Both the position numbers and the translations under genes were made by a program. The notes under the pieces were generated by a model. That model did no database searches. It was given only the letters and a program-made list of their open reading frames with translations, and was not told the origin of the DNA. From DATDAH01 sp963792205 (GTDB lineage: Bacteria; Actinomycetota; Acidimicrobiia; Acidimicrobiales; DATDAH01), in the NCBI GenBank assembly GCA_963792205.1, contig CAWBVI010000002.1, positions 1,116,001-1,180,000 of the forward strand: a DNA stretch of 64,000 nucleotides. The letters run 5' to 3'. Of this stretch, positions 44,752-53,528 are shown piece after piece (position 1 is the first letter of the stretch; the number at the start of each line of letters is the position of its first letter).

Positions 44752-45330
44752 CTACTGGAGTAGCCGGGCCTTCTGCTGCTCGAACTCAGCTTCCGTGAGC
44801 ACCCTCTGATCCCGGAGGTAAGCGAGGGCGCGTAGCTCCTCAGCTATTGATCGTGTGGCCGCTGGCTGCTGCGGGCTCGCATGAGCCTGGCGGTATCGCT
44901 GGGTGATCCTCTGCTCGATGTGCTGGCGGATCGCCTCAAACTCCCGATGGTGGCCCTGGGCGAACATGACGGTGTTCTCGTCCTTAGTCGCCTGGATGAG
45001 CCCGCGTGTTCCCTCGTGGCCGCCACCGAGGGTGAACTGGATGTAGCCGTTGGCGAGTCCCGGAACCTTGAACTGCACCGCCGTGATCGAGTCGATCGGT
45101 ATGCGCTTCACTCCGCTCGTGAAGCCGTGGGTCATCTTGGCTCTGGCACCTTTCCGGTCGATCGCCACGAAGTGGTCATCCACGGTCAAGCGTCCGGTCA
45201 CTCCCTTGCCGAAGAGCGGCAGGGCCGGGCCGGCGGTGACAGGAGCGGTTGGCCGTTGCGGCTCCGGCGGCGGGTACCACTTGCCGTCGCTGGCCTGCCA
45301 CCAGCCTGGGCCCTGCGCCTGGTCGCTCAT
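44752..45330 (-). CDS. DUF4429/SHOCT-domain protein
   Basis: 192 aa from ATG 45330. The start GPGWWQASDGKWYPPPE is a DUF2510-like tag found on many actinobacterial surface or signalling proteins. A DUF4429-like PH-type domain follows (about residues 45-125: VDDHFVAIDRKG, GVKRIPIDSITAVQFK, GYIQFTLGGGHEG). A C-terminal SHOCT helix pair ends it (IAEELRALAYLRDQRVLTEAEFEQQKARLL). Function is unknown. It is divergent from the membrane-anchored gene at 45430. Confidence 0.72.
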   Translation of the reverse strand: MSDQAQGPGWWQASDGKWYPPPEPQRPTAPVTAGPALPLFGKGVTGRLTVDDHFVAIDRKGARAKMTHGFTSGVKRIPIDSITAVQFKVPGLANGYIQFTLGGGHEGTRGLIQATKDENTVMFAQGHHREFEAIRQHIEQRITQRYRQAHASPQQPAATRSIAEELRALAYLRDQRVLTEAEFEQQKARLLQ

Positions 45331-45429
45331 CGTGCCCTCCCACCGCCCGACGAAGGTTCGATACTCGCACGCGGTGACCAACGCGGCGGCGAGGAAGGCG
45401 TTCGGCTGAACGGTCCGCGTGACCGCGTC

Positions 45430-46059
45430 GTGACCGCGTCTAGCTTGCTCCCCATCCAGATCGCTCTCGGTGCAATCGCCACTCTTGTGGCCGCGGTCGC
45501 CTTGGAGGCGGTCCGCAGGCAGTGGGGTAAGGCTGACCGCGCCGAGGATCGTCAGGCCCTTGCGGAGGAGCGGGCGGCTGACCGATCAGCGGAGGCGGCG
45601 GCCGACCACGCAAGGTTCATGCGGTCTCAACTGCTCAGCGCCGCAAGCGCCTACTTCCGAGATTCGGCGGCGCTGATCCACGAGATCGCACAACTCGATG
45701 ACGTGTTGTTCAGAGCCCTGGCCAGCGACGACCCGCAGAACGAGATCACCAACGCTGGCGACCAGATGAAGCCCGTCATTCTCGCCTTCTCCGCCACGCA
45801 GTCCGTCCTGGTCCTCCTCGTCGACGAGGCGATCAGAGACCGGCTGTTCCGGTTCGAGGCGGTGTACCTGATGTACCTCGGGGGGTTTGTCGAGGGCCGA
45901 GTCCGGTCGAACGATGCGGACGCGGATGAGCAGTTCCGAACGCTGGCAGTCCTCAGTGGCGAGCTCACGAATCTCTGTGCGCAGGCCCTCGGACGCACCG
46001 ACCTCCCGGACATCGGATCCGAACCTGCGCCGTCATCAGATTCCCCGCGAGGAAGTTGA
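45430..46059 (+). CDS. membrane-anchored coiled-coil protein, unknown
   Basis: 209 aa from GTG 45430 (MTASSLLPIQIALGAIATL). One N-terminal transmembrane helix (residues 6-26) leads into a charged coiled coil (about 30-65, QALAEERAADRSAEAAADHAR), then an all-helical domain with LLVDEAIRDRLFRFEAVYLMYLG, and a Ser/Pro tail. I recognise no family. The start is uncertain because the frame is open upstream. It is followed by the HEPN-like gene 11 bp later and is probably co-transcribed with it. Confidence 0.55.
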   Translation: MTASSLLPIQIALGAIATLVAAVALEAVRRQWGKADRAEDRQALAEERAADRSAEAAADHARFMRSQLLSAASAYFRDSAALIHEIAQLDDVLFRALASDDPQNEITNAGDQMKPVILAFSATQSVLVLLVDEAIRDRLFRFEAVYLMYLGGFVEGRVRSNDADADEQFRTLAVLSGELTNLCAQALGRTDLPDIGSEPAPSSDSPRGS

Positions 46060-46070
46060 TTCAGCGGTCC

Positions 46071-46586
46071 ATGAGTGACGAGTTCGAGTTCGACATTGAT
46101 CGGGAGATCCTCGTCGAGCTTGGCCGACTGCTCTACTCGGCCAGCTACCTCGAGGAAGTGCTCCTCTGGATCTTTGGGACACTCACCACGGCAGGACCGG
46201 TTGGCGACACTGTCGGGGCCTTCCAGCCGTTCGCCTGGCTGGTCGAGCGGACACGTTGGCTTGCGGATCTGCAACTGCGCGAGGGCCAAAGGGACCAAGT
46301 GAACGACTGGCTGAATCGCGCCAAGCGAGCCCAGGAGGCTCGGAACAGGATCGTCCATGCAAGTTGGTATGTGGACGCAACCGAGTTGTCGCTATCTGAC
46401 CAGGGATTGCTGCGCCACGGGCTACGACGCTTCCATAGGAAGAAGGCGACGCTGGAGCTGGACCAGTCTCTCATCGAGCCTGCCGACGTACGGGCCGCGG
46501 CCCTCGAGTGCGAGCAAGCAGGCTTGGCGGGGTTCGAGCTCCAGAGGAACATCAGCTATGCGCTCGGAAAGGAACTAGGCACTTAA
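46071..46586 (+). CDS. HEPN-like all-alpha protein
   Basis: 171 aa from ATG 46071; a TTG at 46056 overlapping the previous stop is the alternative. It is predicted to be helical throughout. The segment QEARNRIVHASW contains Arg91-Asn92-x3-His96, the RX4H motif with the polar residue after Arg that defines HEPN ribonucleases of toxin-antitoxin, abortive-infection and CRISPR systems. Many HEPN proteins are not nucleases, and short motifs can arise by chance. The pairing with a membrane-anchored partner inside an rnpB-bounded islet makes a defence or toxin role worth testing. Confidence 0.5.
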   Translation: MSDEFEFDIDREILVELGRLLYSASYLEEVLLWIFGTLTTAGPVGDTVGAFQPFAWLVERTRWLADLQLREGQRDQVNDWLNRAKRAQEARNRIVHASWYVDATELSLSDQGLLRHGLRRFHRKKATLELDQSLIEPADVRAAALECEQAGLAGFELQRNISYALGKELGT

Positions 46587-46587
46587 C

Positions 46588-46604
46588 GCGGACTCTCCGC
46601 GGAC
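46588..46604. repeat. short inverted/direct repeat at the right edge of the islet
   Basis: CGCGGA-CTC-TCCGCG, followed by GACT, closely resembles the element at 44723-44742. It lies 1 bp after the stop of the HEPN-like gene and about 40 bp before the rnpB 3' end. Confidence 0.4.
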
Positions 46605-46644
46605 TGCAGTGGGGTGACGGGAGTAGTTCCCCTGGTCAGAGGCT

Positions 46645-47021
<377 letters not shown>

Positions 47022-47104
47022 ACCAGTGTGCCCGGGCCGGCGGGATCTTGCGTCCGAAATACCCACAGATCCGTGGTGTCGGGGACGCAAGTTCATCGAG
47101 GTGG

Positions 47105-47133
47105 TTGACAGCACGACGTCGGACCCTTACGGT
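47105..47133 (+). promoter_or_regulatory. sigma-70-type promoter of the beta-glucoside operon
   Basis: TTGACA at 47105-47110, 17 bp, then TACGGT at 47128-47133. The first operator starts 12 bp after the -10 box, where bound repressor would block transcription. It lies in the 209-bp gap between rnpB and the LacI gene. Confidence 0.55.
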
Positions 47134-47144
47134 GCCCTCCAGTC

Positions 47145-47160
47145 GTGGAAGCGCTTCCAC
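47145..47160. promoter_or_regulatory. LacI-type operator O1
   Basis: GTGGAAGCGCTTCCAC is a perfect 16-bp palindrome with the central CG step and TGGAAGCGCTTCCA core used by LacI/GalR-family sugar regulators. It lies just downstream of the promoter. Confidence 0.75.
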
Positions 47161-47179
47161 GGTTCATCGGAGAACCGGA

Positions 47180-47193
47180 TGGAAGCGCTTCCA
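47180..47193. promoter_or_regulatory. LacI-type operator O2
   Basis: TGGAAGCGCTTCCA, identical core to O1, with centres 34 bp apart, about three helical turns. It lies 38 bp before the regulator GTG. Two sites allow cooperative or looped repression. Confidence 0.75.
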
Positions 47194-47230
47194 CAGACCG
47201 AACAGGAACGACCAGGGCCCGGGGGGAGCA

Positions 47231-48256
47231 GTGGTCACGATTGCCGATGTGGCGGTCCGAGCGGGGGTGGGGATCGCCACCGTCTCGCGGGTGCTGAACG
47301 ACAGCCCCAAGGTGACCGAGTCCACCCGCGAGCGGGTGCTGGCGGCGATCGAGGCGCTCGACTTCCGGCCGAGCACGTCGGCCCGGGCGCTGTCGAGGGG
47401 CCGGAGCCAGACGCTCGGCGTGATCGTCCCCTTCTTCACCCATGCGTCCGCGGTCGAGCGGCTGCGGGGGGTCGTGGCCGCGCTGGACGGCAGCCGCCAC
47501 GACCTGGTGCTGTTCAGCGTCGAGCTGCCGGTGCACCGCGACGAGCACTTCGCCTCGCTCCGGGGCCGGGACCGGGCCGACGGCCTCCTCGTGATGACGC
47601 TGCCCCCGACGCCGCTCGACATGGAGCGCCTGGCCGCCGCGGGCGTGCCGGTCGTGCTGATCGACGCGCGGGGCCCCGGCGTGCCCATGGTCGTCACCGA
47701 CGACGTGGAGGGCGGCCGGATCGCCACCCGTCACCTGGTCGAGCTCGGCCACCACCGCATCGCGTTCATCGGTGACGACCGCGAGCAGGGGTTCGGCTTC
47801 ACCGCCAGCCCCCAGCGCGAGAAGGGCTACGAAGCGGTGCTGGCGGAGGCCGGCCTCGCCTACGACCCCGACCTCGTGCGCCACGGCTACCACGAGCGCG
47901 ACGTCGCCTCGCGGCTCGCCGGTGAGCTGCTCACCCTGGCCGAACCGCCGACGGCGGTGTTCGCCTCGTCCGACGTCCAGGCCACCGGCACCATCGCCGC
48001 GGCCCGGTCGCTCGGGCTGCGGGTCCCGGAGGACCTGTCCGTCGTGGGCTTCGACGACATCGAGCTCGCCGCCTACGTGGGCCTGACGACGGTCCGCCAG
48101 CCCCTGTTCGACAGTGGCTTCCTCGGGGCCAAGCTCCTGCTCTCGGCCCTCCAGGGCGAGGAGGCGACGCTGGTCGAAGAGGTCCACGACCTGCCGCTCG
48201 AGCTGGTCGAACGGTCGTCGACCGCGCCGCCGAAGGAAGGGGCCGACCGTGGCTGA
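47231..48256 (+). CDS. LacI-family transcriptional repressor
   Basis: 341 aa from GTG 47231, with GGGGGGAG upstream. The N-terminal helix-turn-helix (VTIADVAVRAGVGIATVSRVLN) and hinge (RPSTSARALSRGRSQT) precede a periplasmic-binding-like sugar domain (TLGVIVPFF...) with IATRHLVELGHHRIAFIG and the dimer motif SVVGFDDIELAAYV. It probably represses its own operon through the two operators upstream and is released by a beta-glucoside or its phosphate-free product. The ATPase gene overlaps its end by 8 bp. Confidence 0.92.
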   Translation: MVTIADVAVRAGVGIATVSRVLNDSPKVTESTRERVLAAIEALDFRPSTSARALSRGRSQTLGVIVPFFTHASAVERLRGVVAALDGSRHDLVLFSVELPVHRDEHFASLRGRDRADGLLVMTLPPTPLDMERLAAAGVPVVLIDARGPGVPMVVTDDVEGGRIATRHLVELGHHRIAFIGDDREQGFGFTASPQREKGYEAVLAEAGLAYDPDLVRHGYHERDVASRLAGELLTLAEPPTAVFASSDVQATGTIAAARSLGLRVPEDLSVVGFDDIELAAYVGLTTVRQPLFDSGFLGAKLLLSALQGEEATLVEEVHDLPLELVERSSTAPPKEGADRG

Positions 48257-49472
48257 GATCGTCCTCGAAGACGTCTGGAAGGTCTTCCCCGACGGCACCG
48301 AGGCGGTGCGAGGGCTCGACCTCGACATCGCCAGCGGCGAGTTCGTGGTGCTGGTCGGGCCGTCCGGCTGCGGGAAGACGACCGCCCTGCGGATGGTGGC
48401 CGGGCTCGAAGGGATCACCCGCGGCTCGGTCGCCCTCGGCGGCCGGGTCGTGAACCACCTGCCGCCCCGGGACCGGGACCTGGCGATGGTCTTCCAGAAC
48501 TACGCCCTGTACCCGCACATGAGCGTGTTCGACAACATGGCCTTCGGGTTGAAGCTGCAGAAGGTGCCGCGGGCGGAGATCGACCAGCGGGTCCGGGAGG
48601 CGGCGGCGATCCTCAGCCTCGACGAGCTCCTGGCCCGCAAGCCGGCCGCCCTCAGCGGGGGGCAGCGGCAGCGGGTGGCCATGGGCCGGGCCATCGTCCG
48701 CCACCCGCAGGCGTTCCTGATGGACGAGCCGCTCTCGAACCTCGACGCCAAGCTCCGGGTGCAGATGCGGTCCGAGATCGCCCACATCCAACGCAGCCTC
48801 GGCGTGACCACCATCTACGTGACCCACGACCAGGTCGAGGCGATGACCATGGGCGACCGGGTGGCGGTGCTGCGCCGGGGCGAGCTGCAGCAGCTCGACG
48901 CCCCCCAGACCTTGTACGACCGGCCGGTCAACCTCTTCGTCGCCGGCTTCATCGGCTCACCCGCCATGAACCTGCTCGACGCCCGCCTGGAGCGCCAGGA
49001 CGACTCGCTGATGGTGCGGTTCGGCAGCGAAAGCCTGCCGGTGGCCGAGCCCCTCCTCGCCGCTCGTTCCGATCTCCGACGCTACGAGGGCAAGTCGGTC
49101 GTGGTCGGCATCCGGCCCGAGGACATGGAGGACGCCTCGCTGCAGCCCGAGGCGCCGGCCGAGCGGCGCCTGTCCGCGGTCGTCGACCTCCGGGAGGCCC
49201 TCGGTTCTGAGGTCGTCGTCCACTTCACCGTCGACGCCCCGCCGCCGACGACCGACCACGCCAAGGACCTGGCCAGCGACGTCGGCGTCGAAGCCCTGGA
49301 GTCGGTCCAGCGCGAGGCGGAAGGGGGCACGTCGACGGTCGTGGCCCGCCTGAGCGCCCGCACCGACGCGACGCCCGGCCAGCAGCTCGAGCTCGCGGTC
49401 GACACGGACCGCTTGCACTTCTTCGACCCCGACGACGGTGCGGGGATCTATGGACCGGCGAACGCCGGCTGA
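48249..49472 (+). CDS. sugar ABC transporter ATP-binding protein (MsmK/UgpC-like)
   Basis: 407 aa from GTG 48249. Walker A GPSGCGKTT (residues 38-46), signature LSGGQRQRVAMGRAI near 136, Walker B AFLMDEPLSNLDAK near 156, H-loop VTHDQ near 195, and a C-terminal TOBE/MalK-type regulatory domain (residues about 240-400) longer than usual. It energises the two permeases downstream. As a MsmK-type ATPase it could also serve other sugar importers. Confidence 0.92.
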   Translation: MAEIVLEDVWKVFPDGTEAVRGLDLDIASGEFVVLVGPSGCGKTTALRMVAGLEGITRGSVALGGRVVNHLPPRDRDLAMVFQNYALYPHMSVFDNMAFGLKLQKVPRAEIDQRVREAAAILSLDELLARKPAALSGGQRQRVAMGRAIVRHPQAFLMDEPLSNLDAKLRVQMRSEIAHIQRSLGVTTIYVTHDQVEAMTMGDRVAVLRRGELQQLDAPQTLYDRPVNLFVAGFIGSPAMNLLDARLERQDDSLMVRFGSESLPVAEPLLAARSDLRRYEGKSVVVGIRPEDMEDASLQPEAPAERRLSAVVDLREALGSEVVVHFTVDAPPPTTDHAKDLASDVGVEALESVQREAEGGTSTVVARLSARTDATPGQQLELAVDTDRLHFFDPDDGAGIYGPANAG

Positions 49473-49475
49473 GAC

Positions 49476-49497
49476 GGTGCGGAATGGGGGCCGCACC
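49476..49497 (+). terminator. hairpin between ATPase and binding-protein genes
   Basis: GGTGCGG (49476-49482) pairs with CCGCACC (49491-49497) around an 8-base loop. There is no T-run, so it is more likely an attenuator or an mRNA processing/stabilising hairpin that raises binding-protein expression than a true terminator. Confidence 0.35.
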
Positions 49498-49539
49498 AGC
49501 GAACGGACCCAAGGAGAACCCAGCAAAGGAGAGAGACAG

Positions 49540-50862
49540 ATGCGATTGCGCACGATGTTGGCGCCGTTGGTCGCGCTGCTGCTCGTCGCCGCCTCGTGTG
49601 GTGACGACGACGGTGGCGGAGGAAGCGACAGCGCCAGTAGCGAAGAAGGTGCTGCAGAGAACACCGGAGAGGTGTCGGTCTTCAGTGCCATGGAGCCGGC
49701 GGAAGCCGATGCCCTCAACGGGATCATCGACGAGCTGGTCAACTCGGAGGTGGACTACACGGCTGAGGTCGAAGCCTCGGCCGACTTCGAGGAGCAGTCG
49801 ACGATCCGGATCGAGGGCGGCAACCCGCCGGACGTGATCATGTACCCCCAGCCGGGGGCGGTGATCGAGCAGGCTGAGGCCGGCAACGCGGTGTCGCTCG
49901 AGGACCTCGGGTTCGACATCGCCGAGCTCGAGGAGACCTACGGGGAGTACTACCTCTCCCTGGGGGAGTACGAGGGCGAGCACTACGGCATGCCCACGAA
50001 CATCAACCTCAAGAGCATGATCTGGTACCCGGTCCAGGCCTTCGAGGAGGCGGGCTACGAGGTGCCGGAGACCTATGACGACCTGATCGCGCTCAGCGAC
50101 CAGATCGTGGCCGACGGGGGCACGCCCTGGTGTGTCGGCTTCGAGAGCGGTGGGGCCACGGGTTGGCCGGCCACCGACTGGATGGAGGACCTCATGCTCG
50201 CCACCGCGGGCACGGACACCTACGACCAGTGGGTCAGCCACGAGATCCCGTTCAACGACGAGTCCGTGGTCAACGCCGGCGAGCTGTTCGGCGACATCAT
50301 GTTCGCCGACGGGTACGTCCTCGGCGGTGCCGACCAGACGCCGGCCATCGCCTTCGGTGACGCGCCGACGCCGATGTTCGAGGACCCGCCGGGGTGTTTC
50401 CTGCACCGGCAGGCCAACTTCATCAACGCCTTCTTCCCGGAGGACGCCGAAGCGGGGACCGACTACGACTGGTTCCCCTTCCCGGCGGCCGACGAGCAGG
50501 GGACGTTGTTCGGGGGTGAGTTCTCCGCAGTGTTCCGGAACGCCCCCGAGGTGAAGGACTTCCTCGAGCGCTTCTCGGGCGAAGAGGTCCAGTGCGCGCA
50601 GGGCGGCGAGCGGGCTTCGTCCCGGATCTCGCCCAACGTGAACGTCGGCGGTGACTGCTACGTCGACTCGGTCCTCGGGGACGCCTCGGAGGTGCTCACC
50701 ACCGCCCTGGCCGAGGGTTCCGGGCGCTTCGACGCCTCCGACCTGATGCCGTCGGCGGTCGGTGCCGGCAGCTTCTGGACCGGCATGGTGGAGTACCTGC
50801 AGAGTGGTCCCGACTCCCTCGAGGACCAACTCCAGGCCATCGAGGACAGCTGGCCCTCGTGA
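49540..50862 (+). CDS. carbohydrate ABC transporter substrate-binding lipoprotein
   Basis: 440 aa from ATG 49540, with AAAGGAGAG upstream. Lipoprotein signal LVALLLVAASC (Cys20), acidic Gly/Ser linker (about 21-45), then a family 1 solute-binding fold: GEVSVFSAMEPAEADALNGI, GNPPDVIMYPQPG, YGMPTNINLKSMIWYP and GGATGWPATDWMEDLM. It captures an oligosaccharide, probably a beta-glucoside given the GH1 enzyme in the operon, and hands it to the permeases. The first permease overlaps by 4 bp. Confidence 0.92.
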   Translation: MRLRTMLAPLVALLLVAASCGDDDGGGGSDSASSEEGAAENTGEVSVFSAMEPAEADALNGIIDELVNSEVDYTAEVEASADFEEQSTIRIEGGNPPDVIMYPQPGAVIEQAEAGNAVSLEDLGFDIAELEETYGEYYLSLGEYEGEHYGMPTNINLKSMIWYPVQAFEEAGYEVPETYDDLIALSDQIVADGGTPWCVGFESGGATGWPATDWMEDLMLATAGTDTYDQWVSHEIPFNDESVVNAGELFGDIMFADGYVLGGADQTPAIAFGDAPTPMFEDPPGCFLHRQANFINAFFPEDAEAGTDYDWFPFPAADEQGTLFGGEFSAVFRNAPEVKDFLERFSGEEVQCAQGGERASSRISPNVNVGGDCYVDSVLGDASEVLTTALAEGSGRFDASDLMPSAVGAGSFWTGMVEYLQSGPDSLEDQLQAIEDSWPS

Positions 50863-52013
50863 CCCTGCAGTCGACGGGTGCGCCCGTCGATCCGGTGGAG
50901 GAGGGGAGCGGCCGCGAGGCCGCTCCCCCCACCGGGGCGCGTCCGTCGGTCCGCCGGCTGGTGCTCACCCTGGTGGGGTTCCTCGCCGCGGTCCTCGTGC
51001 TCGGGGTGGCGTTCGACTTCCTCCGCGACACCGAGACCAGTCGGCTCGTGGTGGTGGTGGTCGCCATCGCCGTGGGCGTGGGCGGCGTGTTCTTCCTGTT
51101 CTGGGCCATGGACCGGGTGGTGGACCTCCTGCCCCCCCGTCGCCGCGAGAGCGTGCGCCCCTACGTGTTCATCGGGCCCGCGCTCGTCATCCTCAGCGTC
51201 TTCCTCGTCTACCCGGTGGTCAACACCATCCTGATCAGCCTCCAGGACGCCCGCGGCGAGAGCTTCGTCGGCATCGACAACTACCGGTTCCTGTTCACCG
51301 ACGAGAGCATGCTGCGCTCGATCCGCAACACCTTCCTGTGGATCCTCATCGTGCCCTTCGCCGGAGTGGCCATCGGGCTCGTCTTCGCGACCCTGGCCGA
51401 TCGCCTCCGCCACGGCGAGGCGGTGGCCAAGTCCATGATCTTCCTGCCGATGGCGATCTCGCTCGTCGGCGCCGCCGTGGTCTGGCGGTTCATCTACAGC
51501 TTCCGGCCCGAGGGGTTCGGGACGAACATCGGCCTGATGAACGCGGTGGTGCAGGGCGTCGGCCGCGAGCCGGTGCCCTGGCTCCAGGAGCAGCCGTGGA
51601 ACAACCTGCTGCTCATCGTCATCCTGGTCTGGATCCAGGTCGGCTTCGCCATGGTCGTGCTCTCCGCCGCCATCAAGGCCATCCCCGGCGAGATCCTCGA
51701 GGCCGCCCGCATCGACGGCGCCTCCGAGCTCCAGGTGTTCTGGCGGATCATCGTCCCGAGCATCCTGCCCACCATCGTGGTGGTGATCACCTACCTGGTG
51801 ATCACGGCGCTGAAGGTGTTCGACATCGTGTTCGTGATGGGCAACGCCGAGACCCAGGGGACCGAGGTGATCGCCGAGCGCATGGTGCGCTGGTTCTTCA
51901 TCCTCGACCACGACGGGCGCGGCGCGGCGATCGCCGTGATCCTGTTCCTGGCCGTCATCCCGGTCATGGTCTGGAACGTCCGCCGCTTCCGCGAACAGGA
52001 GGCGATGCGGTGA
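50859..52013 (+). CDS. carbohydrate ABC transporter permease (MalF type)
   Basis: 384 aa from GTG 50859. It has a longer than usual N-terminus: a hydrophilic stretch (1-30) then two helices before the standard six. The EAA coupling motif is EILEAARIDGASELQVFWRI near residue 285. It forms the membrane pore with the next gene product. It overlaps both neighbours by 4 bp. Confidence 0.92.
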   Translation: MTLQSTGAPVDPVEEGSGREAAPPTGARPSVRRLVLTLVGFLAAVLVLGVAFDFLRDTETSRLVVVVVAIAVGVGGVFFLFWAMDRVVDLLPPRRRESVRPYVFIGPALVILSVFLVYPVVNTILISLQDARGESFVGIDNYRFLFTDESMLRSIRNTFLWILIVPFAGVAIGLVFATLADRLRHGEAVAKSMIFLPMAISLVGAAVVWRFIYSFRPEGFGTNIGLMNAVVQGVGREPVPWLQEQPWNNLLLIVILVWIQVGFAMVVLSAAIKAIPGEILEAARIDGASELQVFWRIIVPSILPTIVVVITYLVITALKVFDIVFVMGNAETQGTEVIAERMVRWFFILDHDGRGAAIAVILFLAVIPVMVWNVRRFREQEAMR

Positions 52014-52939
52014 GCGTCATCCTGCCCGAGGGGGTCGAGGCCAGCTCCTCCTCGGATGTGCGCCGGGGCGGCGGGTGGTTCGTCCGCATCACCGTGCTGG
52101 TCATCGTCCTGCTGTGGACGATCCCCACCCTCGGCGTGCTGATCAGCTCCTTCCGCCCGGAGGCCGCGGTCGACGACTCGGGATGGTGGACGGTGTTCGG
52201 CCACCTCTTCGACACGTCGCAGTGGACCCTCGACAACTACACCACCGCCCTGTCGGACCAGGGGTTCAGCAACGCGTTCCTGAACAGCCTGGCCGTGGCC
52301 ATCCCGTCGACGGTGATCCCCATCGTCGTCGCCGCCTTCGCCGCGTACGCGTTCTCGTGGATGTCCTTTCCCGGTCGGAACGTGCTGTTCGTCCTCGTCG
52401 TCGCCCTGATGGTGGTGCCCCTGCAGATGGCGCTGATCCCCATCCTGCGCCTGTACACGACAGGCGCGGAGCTGTTCGGGATGCAGATCATCCCGGAGCT
52501 CGACCTGGGGGGCACCTTCATCGGCGTCTGGCTGGCCCACACCGCCTTCGGGCTCCCGCTGGCCATCTACCTGCTGCGGAACTTCATCGGGTCCCTGCCC
52601 TCCTCGATCATCGAGTCGGCCAAGATGGACGGCGCCGACCACTTCACCATCTTCTGGCGCCTGGTGGTCCCCCTGTCGGTCCCCGCGCTGGCCGCGTTCG
52701 CCATCTTCCAGTTCCTGTGGGTGTGGAACGACCTCCTGGTGGCCTACGTCTTCCTTGGCGGGACCAATGAGACCCGCGTCCTCACGGTGGCCCTGGCCGA
52801 TCTGGTTGGGGCCCGGGGCGAGAACTGGCACCTGCTCACGGCCGCCGCCTTCATCTCGATGGCCTTGCCCCTGCTGGTGTTCTTCACCCTCCAGCGCTAC
52901 TTCGTGCGGGGCCTGACCGCAGGTTCGGTGAAGGGGTGA
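52010..52939 (+). CDS. carbohydrate ABC transporter permease (MalG type)
   Basis: 309 aa from GTG 52010. Six helices, EAA motif SIIESAKMDGADHFTIFWRL near residue 200, and the C-terminal YFVRGLTAGSVKG typical of MalG-like partners. It overlaps the preceding permease and the following small membrane gene by 4 bp each. Confidence 0.92.
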   Translation: MSVILPEGVEASSSSDVRRGGGWFVRITVLVIVLLWTIPTLGVLISSFRPEAAVDDSGWWTVFGHLFDTSQWTLDNYTTALSDQGFSNAFLNSLAVAIPSTVIPIVVAAFAAYAFSWMSFPGRNVLFVLVVALMVVPLQMALIPILRLYTTGAELFGMQIIPELDLGGTFIGVWLAHTAFGLPLAIYLLRNFIGSLPSSIIESAKMDGADHFTIFWRLVVPLSVPALAAFAIFQFLWVWNDLLVAYVFLGGTNETRVLTVALADLVGARGENWHLLTAAAFISMALPLLVFFTLQRYFVRGLTAGSVKG

Positions 52940-53517
52940 CGGTTGCCGAGCCTGCGGCGCGGCGGCGCTCGTCGGGTGCCGCCGGCGCCCAGCCCCTCCC
53001 GCCCCGGCGGAAGTGGCGGGCCATCACCATGGCCACCCTCGTCGTCGTCCCGGCCTACTGGTCGATCCTGGCCGGAATGGTCAGCCTCACGCTCGACGAT
53101 GGTGAAGGGGTGGCGAACCCGGCGGCGGCCATCGCCTTCGGACTGGCGGTCATCCCGTTCGCCTTCCTGGTCCTCGCCTTCCTGTCCGAGCACCCGCGTG
53201 CGCCATCGGCGGTCGTGAAGGCGTTGGGGGCGGCGGTCCTCGTGGGCGTGCCGGTGTCGGCGCTGGCGGGCGACGCCGTGACCGGGATCGTGGCGGCGGT
53301 CGGCGCGGGCGGGATCTTCGCCCTGCGACCGGAGCCGGACGGTGGCCTGCGGCCGCGCATCGTGGCCGTTGTCGCGGTCTGCGCCTACACGTTCCTGTTG
53401 GCGCAGTTCTCCGCTGTGTTGGCGCTGCTGCCGGCCCCGGTGTTCCCGTTCACCGCCCTCGGTCTGGCCGACCACCTGGCCGAGCGGCGGCAGGAGCGGG
53501 CCGGGGTCGGAACCTGA
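52936..53517 (+). CDS. uncharacterised membrane protein in the beta-glucoside operon
   Basis: 193 aa from GTG 52936 overlapping the permease stop. A Pro/Arg-rich cytoplasmic start (1-36) is followed by five hydrophobic segments (about 38-57, 68-90, 100-120, 122-140, 152-178) and a charged tail. I recognise no family. Its place between transporter and glucosidase, with translational overlap, suggests a link to uptake or to the membrane handling of the sugar, but nothing in the sequence shows it. Confidence 0.65.
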   Translation: MTVAEPAARRRSSGAAGAQPLPPRRKWRAITMATLVVVPAYWSILAGMVSLTLDDGEGVANPAAAIAFGLAVIPFAFLVLAFLSEHPRAPSAVVKALGAAVLVGVPVSALAGDAVTGIVAAVGAGGIFALRPEPDGGLRPRIVAVVAVCAYTFLLAQFSAVLALLPAPVFPFTALGLADHLAERRQERAGVGT

Positions 53518-53528
53518 ATCGGTCGCCG

